DNA of 64,000 bases from Marsupella aquatica (taxonomy: Eukaryota; Marchantiophyta), in the NCBI GenBank assembly GCA_973895155.1, contig OZ316898.1:4278001-4342000 (forward strand). Direction: 5' to 3'. Below the pieces are notes generated by a model. It did no database searches and had not been told where the DNA came from. It saw only the letters and a list, made by a program, of their open reading frames with translations. Below, one piece after another: positions 58,901 through 64,000 of the stretch. The first letter of the stretch is position 1. Each line of letters starts with the position of its first letter. Both the position numbers and the translations under genes were made by a program.

Positions 58901-59415
58901 TAGACAGAAACCTAAAGACGCTAATAAACGAACCTTAAAAGCGGGCAGCGATGGGCGGGCCCGGACAGCAATTGGAGTCGGTCCCTGACTTCCTCGCGGG
59001 CAATCGGGCATGGATGGGGTGGGCAATGATGAGAGGGGAAATCAGTGCTGCGGGCAGGGATGGGATGGAATCACCAAAGTGGTCCGAGGGCACGCCACGC
59101 ATCTAGTAGTAGTGCATCACCGCCAAATTTCTCGCTGCCCGCCTCAATCCTGCCCGAATCGTTCTTGGTTCTCGATGGGCTATAACCGGACCTCAACGAG
59201 ACCGTACGGTCGTCGTCAGCGACGAGGACAGAGACTTCGACGACGACGACGAAGACTCAAGTACCGAAAGCAGAAACGACAACGGGGAGGGAAGTAAAGA
59301 GACGACCGACGGGCAGGAGGTCGCCGCTCCCTAGAGCGGGCACGTGGGCAGACGCCCGGGCAGAGAACCGGGCAGCCTGGCGGGCGGGCAGGTGACTCTG
59401 CAAGTCTGCAATAAG

Positions 59416-59453
59416 CAAGCAGGCAGGCAGCCGGGCAGGCAGGCAGGCAGGCG
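59416..59453. repeat. GGCA tetranucleotide repeat
   Basis: Repeated GGCA/GCAG units, interrupted by ccgggcagg, within the GC island. Confidence 0.85.
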
Positions 59454-59680
59454 CCAGAACCCAGAAGAGGAAGGAGGGAGGCTGCCAACAGAATGATTTC
59501 TTTTCCTCTTTTCAAAATTGCGATCAAGTCCGAACCCAACGACCATTTCCCACCAAAATGTTTCGAGATCTCCCTCGGCTGGGCTGCCCTCAGACCCACG
59601 GCCCGGTCTTGTCTTGAATTGAACCACAACAAAACCGCTCTTGGGCACTGACACCAACCTCTGTCGAACACAAATCAATT

Positions 59681-59764
59681 CGAAATTCCTCGAAAATGTC
59701 CCCAAAATTCCTCGAAAATGTCCCCAAAATTCCTCGAAAATGTCCCCAAAATTCCTCGAAAAAA
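59681..59764. repeat. Tandem repeat, 22 bp x 4
   Basis: The unit aattcctcgaaaatgtcccc recurs at exact 22-base spacing (59685, 59707, 59729, 59751), with the last copy drifting. Near identity suggests recent expansion. Confidence 0.9.
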
Positions 59765-60125
59765 TGGAATGGGGCAGAGAGTTGGAATGGGGCAGAGAGT
59801 TCAGATCATTCCTGCAACGTCGGGCATGACGGGAGAAATCCTGAAGCGGTCAGCCCACTGTCACTGTACCATACACCAATCCTATTCAAGGAAACGGCAG
59901 ATTGTAGGGTCTCAAACGGAAGCATGGAAATGTTTTCAAGGCGACGGTCCGAGAGTGGAAGCGTAGGTACGGTCACGGTTTTGAGTTTTCGAATTTCTCT
60001 GAGTCCACGGGCAGGCGTGCCCGCCAAGCGTCGCTCTTCTCGATGTTTGGTTTGGGGCAGACCGGCATTGGACAGCCAGGCAGGCAGCCAGTCTGCGGGC
60101 AGGGGCAGGCGGTAGAGCGGCAACA

Positions 60126-62901
60126 ATCATCATTATCATCGCCAAATCCAGCGGGGTCTGCTTTCTTAGCAGTGAGTTTAGAGGGACCTAAACCCTCCTC
60201 AGTTATAGCATCGCCAACGGCGTACTCTCTAGTACTGGGGCCTCTCCAGATATCATGGTGAACTATAGTGGCTGTTGGTGATAAAGACATGGCCATAGTT
60301 ATGGGAGCTTTTGGTGATAAAGAAATAACCATAGATTTTTCATAGTGTTATCTCAGAGTTTCCTTTTTCCACTCCCTTTAAGTGACATATGGTCATGGTA
60401 TCTGGGCAAGCTTCATGGCAAACAAACCTTATGGATCCTGATTTTGGTACTGCAAAAATTTCTTTGTATATGTAATCTTAACTACTAAGTTAAGGTCTGT
60501 TAAAAGAGGTTTATGGATAGGTTCTATTTTGAAAATTCTATGTAGAAATTGCACTTGAAGAGGTGACAGTAGCTCAATTTATACAGCAATGGCAGTGACA
60601 ACATTGATTTTGAGCAAGGTGTGTGCAAACTTGATCATCCATATGCTAGTAGCGGGTGTGGGACCGATACCAAGAGCTTTGCTTGTGCATATTATGTGCC
60701 AAGTCACTTTTGTTCATAATTTACCATATCCAGGTCATCTTATCCGCCAGCATTTCAATAGTGGTGGCCAGATTTTTAGGTCATTCTCTCGGAACAGTAT
60801 GACCTTCAGATTCTCAATGCTTTATGTGACTGTTGCCATATACTGTAGGTACTTTGAGCCCTCCCCTGAAATTTAGTTTGTCAATATGAAAGAGTTTATC
60901 AAGAGACAGAGTTTATCAAGAGACATTTTCAGGAGTAGGGGCATAAAGCTGAAGACAGTGCACACTGAAGATAAAATTGTCAATAATGCATTCAAGTTAT
61001 CTATACTTTACTTTGCTTTGCAAGTCTATCATTCTCTGTAAAGTGAATCCATAGGCAGTGATTGTCTGGTTCCCAACTATATTGTCATGCAGAATAAGCT
61101 TTTGGATAGGGATGGACATGGGAATCTGGATATAAGGAGCACTTACTATGCATAAAGCACAGGTATTAGGGTTCGTCTAAAATCCTCCAATGTTACCAGT
61201 TTAGCCCTAAATGAAAAGCACTTGGAAAAGCTGCCCCAAAGCATTTATTTGTGACAAAACATGGCATTAAAGTAATGATTTTGGATCTCATGGCAGGTCT
61301 CTTGCAAAATTCCTAGCATGTAGCTCCTTCATGTTAGCACTCTCTGCCACAAACATGAACAACAATGTTTGTGGTGACAAACAAACACAAACATTTGTGT
61401 TCTTCACAATGTCCTAACAAATAGCTAGACCTGGGATCAATAAAATCTTAAGAAAATTGAAAAGCAATATACCAAACTACAAAGAGTTGGAGAAATTGTG
61501 TGACTGCCTGTAACTTCCTTATTAGCTTTTTAGATGATAGTAATAATTTCCTTATATTTACTTAATTTACTTAACAAAGAACAACAATTAATTCTAGCCA
61601 TTATTGATCAATTCATACAATTGATCATTTGCATAAAGGATTCGGGACAGTGGTGCACAATGGTCACAAGAAAATATGTGTGCCGGAGGATTCATAGATT
61701 GATGGACTTGATCAAATGTTGAGGATTTTGTAGGTTGATGGACTTGATCAAATGTTGATAATTAACTGTGACTATGTGAACTTTAAAACAATTGTACTTT
61801 AAGTTAGTCAGTTGTCCTTTGGAGTATGTCAGCATCCTAAGATGCATCACAATAGTTTTTTAGCCACAATTTTGTCATCTCAAGCGGGTTTGGGCTCAGA
61901 GGTTTACATTGCTACCTAGCCTTATGACCTTGTTACTTAATGAATCTGGAAAGAAAGGGACTTCCCAAAACTTTTTGATGACCCTCTTCACACAAATCAG
62001 ATAAATTATACAGATTGAAGGAATCAAAGAAAAAAGTGAGATAAGATAAGAAAGACAGAAAAATAAAAGAGCTGGAAAGTTAGGGGGTAATTTGGAGGTA
62101 AGTCCCAAGTTTAATAAAAAATTAAATACAATCCTTTCATTGAACCGCTAACGATAGCACAGGCAATGGCCCAACAACACCAAAATGTGATCAACCCCAG
62201 TATTCTTTGACCAAGCCTTTTGCATGTCGACCTAATTCATGAGTTTGACTGTGAGCTCATCTCGCTTGTTGTTGGAACCGTTTGACGCAAAGTAACACCA
62301 GATGACAATGTTGAGGCTTGGGTAATAAAGCACAAAGAAGGTCTACCAATTTACATATGTGGTAAGACAAGGGGTGCTGCTTGAGGTAGGCGTGGTAAAT
62401 GAGACAACCTTTAATTGTGGGAGAATATGTATTAGTTTACTCACAAACATTAAAGCATGGGTACATAGACTAAATAGATTAAATAACAGAAATGCTTCAC
62501 AGCCATTTAAACTCTCCTTGTGTAGGGAATTGTCCCATATGACAACCCACTTACAGGCAGCCCTTGCCCAGAAACTATTATTGACAATACTTGATTATAT
62601 GTCTCAAAAATCTAGGTGAAGAATCCAAGCTATGTAATGTACTAAAGTGTAGGGAATTGTCCACGATGAACAGCCCACACAAAGAAACAGGGCCATATAT
62701 TTTGGACCAAACTTGACACTAAAGCTAGACATTCTTGGCGATGCCTAGAGTATATGTCAAAAGTGATTCCATGTGGAGAATTGTCCAAAATGAAAATGGA
62801 TATCTTTTGGACAACTCCCTCTTGGAAGTACGTTGCTTGATGTTTTCAAGTTGCCCAAAAACAACCTCACAACAGTATGAACAATTCACAATTTGTTAAA
62901 T
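60126..62901. other. Intergenic, no gene supported
   Basis: AT-rich DNA. Small exact or near-exact duplications occur at about 60265-60332 (ggtgataaaga), 60891-60924 (17 bp x 2) and 61686-61756 (about 35 bp x 2). The 95-codon plus-strand frame at 60589-60876 has an ATG but no recognised similarity. Confidence 0.4.
61686..61756. repeat. Tandem duplication, about 35 bp x 2
   Basis: gaggatt...gattgatggacttgatcaaatgtt at 61686-61720 is repeated at 61721-61756 with a few changes (catagatt versus ttgtaggtt). Confidence 0.8.
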
Positions 62902-62905
62902 CAAT

Positions 62906-63739
62906 TAGTTCGTGGACCCCTTGGCTAATAGAATCAGGGGGAAGAGTCGACCTGAGCCGTCTCCATTTCTTATCTCCGGAAATCTCGTCCGTTCATCATA
63001 ATGGCCAATCTATGGCTCAAAAGAAAGATCTCAAATAGATCTATGGATGGGTTCTGTCCGTTTTGCAAATGGGTTAATATTTTTCAAATGAAAAATTAAA
63101 CAAATCCAAGTCTTCCTAAGCGTCGATTTTGTTGATTTTACGATCTTTGCCGTCCATTTTGTAACGCCTCTAGAAATCTTATTCATCCATGTTAGAAGGC
63201 GATCTAGGTGCAAAAGAAAGATCTCAATGAGATCTACGACTGGGTATTTTTTGTTTTGAGAATGAGTAAATAGTTTTGAGTATAAAATTCGATGAACTTT
63301 CAAGATTCCAGCCATTCCTCCTCCTCGATCCTGGGTTTCTATGTGCTCTTCTCAACATTAATGGCTGTACAATATGAGAGGTCCTTACATACCGGGAGTT
63401 GCGATTTAACAAGGAAGTTATCAAGTTAGTTATTAGTCATTATTTATTATATGAAAAAAACTTTTTATAAATTTTTGAATTTAAGTTTTAAAATTGGAAA
63501 TGTAACTAAAACGGTTACATAGTGATAGTTTTAACTGTCTTGCTCTTTGCATTTCCAATGTTTTTACTTTTCTTTTTACGGCACGGCGTCCCAAAATTTA
63601 CACCCAAATTGACACAAACACGAATGGAAATTATAAGTTTGATTCACAAAATTGACGAGTCTTGTTTGTTGCGGTTGTTGTTGACGTGGCACGCTGTGGT
63701 GCCAGGAATTTTGGAAGGGACCTCTAGTGGGGTCCGTAA
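62906..63739. mobile_element. GGACCCC-ended element B, about 834 bp
   Basis: Ends are tagttcgtggacccc and ggggtccgtaa. CAAT lies immediately outside both ends (62902-62905 and 63740-63743) as a target duplication. It is nearly identical to element A at 21332-22121 over its length, with scattered substitutions and about 45 extra bases near 63548-63597 (ttccaatgtttttactt...gcacggcgtcccaaaa). No transposase frame is present. Confidence 0.75.
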
Positions 63740-63743
63740 CAAT

Positions 63744-64000
63744 CAAACCCAACCACCAACTTTACTCAAACAGTGTTCCTATATCATCTAGGGGTAGCTT
63801 AACCAGGATGAAATCACATAGGCTCTGTGCTCGATTAGTGGATATATAGAACAACAACTCAAAAACATTATAACTATATAGCAAATTTTTTATTTATATT
63901 TAGTGATCTATGTGGGTTGTAGAAGTCCACAGTGGCATTTTTCCTGAAAACTACAATAGCATAGGATGTAAACTTCAGTTTTCTACTTCCATCGTTTCTT
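63744..64000. other. Intergenic, no gene seen
   Basis: AT-rich end of the window with no supportable feature. Confidence 0.4.

Larger units (their letters stand above)
58920..60125. promoter_or_regulatory. Second GGGCAG-rich GC island
   Basis: GGGCAG/GGGCA motifs, with some inverse CTGCCC, occur some twenty times, densest at 59300-59460 and 60010-60115. The island also contains a GGCA run (59416-59453), a 22-bp tandem repeat (59681-59764) and an 18-bp duplication (59766-59801). Long frames across it follow the repeats and have no known domain. Confidence 0.45.

Noticed and set aside
59216-59671. 151-codon minus-strand Cys/Arg/Pro-rich frame
   Set aside because: It is generated by GGCA and GGGCAG repeats.
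59681-59764. CRISPR-like direct repeats
   Set aside because: The 22-bp units are contiguous with no spacers, and the DNA is a plant nuclear sequence.
60589-60876. 95-codon plus-strand frame with ATG
   Set aside because: AT-rich setting, no known domain and no upstream or downstream gene signals.

Overview
The window is nuclear DNA of a land plant. The evidence is three plant-type multi-exon genes with GT-AG introns, a Ty1/Copia retrotransposon, tRNA-derived SINE-like sequence and inverted-repeat (MITE-like) elements. Introns are mostly short (about 90-400 bp), and the genes are compact and separated by long, repeat-rich intergenic DNA. This suits a seedless plant such as a moss, but that is an inference; I cannot fix the species from the sequence. 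No organellar genes, rRNA, tRNA genes or CRISPR arrays were seen.

Layout. Positions 1-26,820 carry no gene I can support. They hold interspersed and tandem repeats, a GC island rich in GGGCAG, a SINE-like copy and small elements with GGACCCC ends. Positions 26,821-31,272 (minus) are a 12-exon gene for a predicted plastid protein with two thioredoxin-fold/GST-N-like domains (410 aa). A four-copy tandem array lies just upstream of it. Positions 32,903-39,767 are a complete-length, minus-strand Copia element with 330-bp LTRs, tRNA-iMet primer site, polypurine tract, 5-bp target duplication, gag, protease, integrase, reverse transcriptase and RNase H, broken by two in-frame TGA codons. Positions 41,921-47,784 (minus) are a CBSCBSPB gene (four CBS domains, a PB1 domain, C-terminal membrane anchor) with two tandem alternative terminal exons. 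Positions 50,864-55,689 (minus) are a 14-exon gene for a FLY1/TUL1-type multi-spanning RING-H2 ubiquitin ligase (638 aa). Positions 55,690-64,000 have no gene I can support. They hold a GA/CT-rich flank, a second GGGCAG-rich island with several tandem repeats, and a second copy of the larger GGACCCC element.

All three host genes and the retrotransposon lie on the minus strand. I manually joined the exons of each host gene. Each join keeps the reading frame across every GT-AG junction and gives a total divisible by three (1233, 1743 or 1692, and 1917 nt), which is strong internal support for the models. The three genes are not an evident pathway. The most interesting feature is the CBSCBSPB 3' end, where two duplicated terminal exons each complete the PB1 fold but supply a different transmembrane tail.
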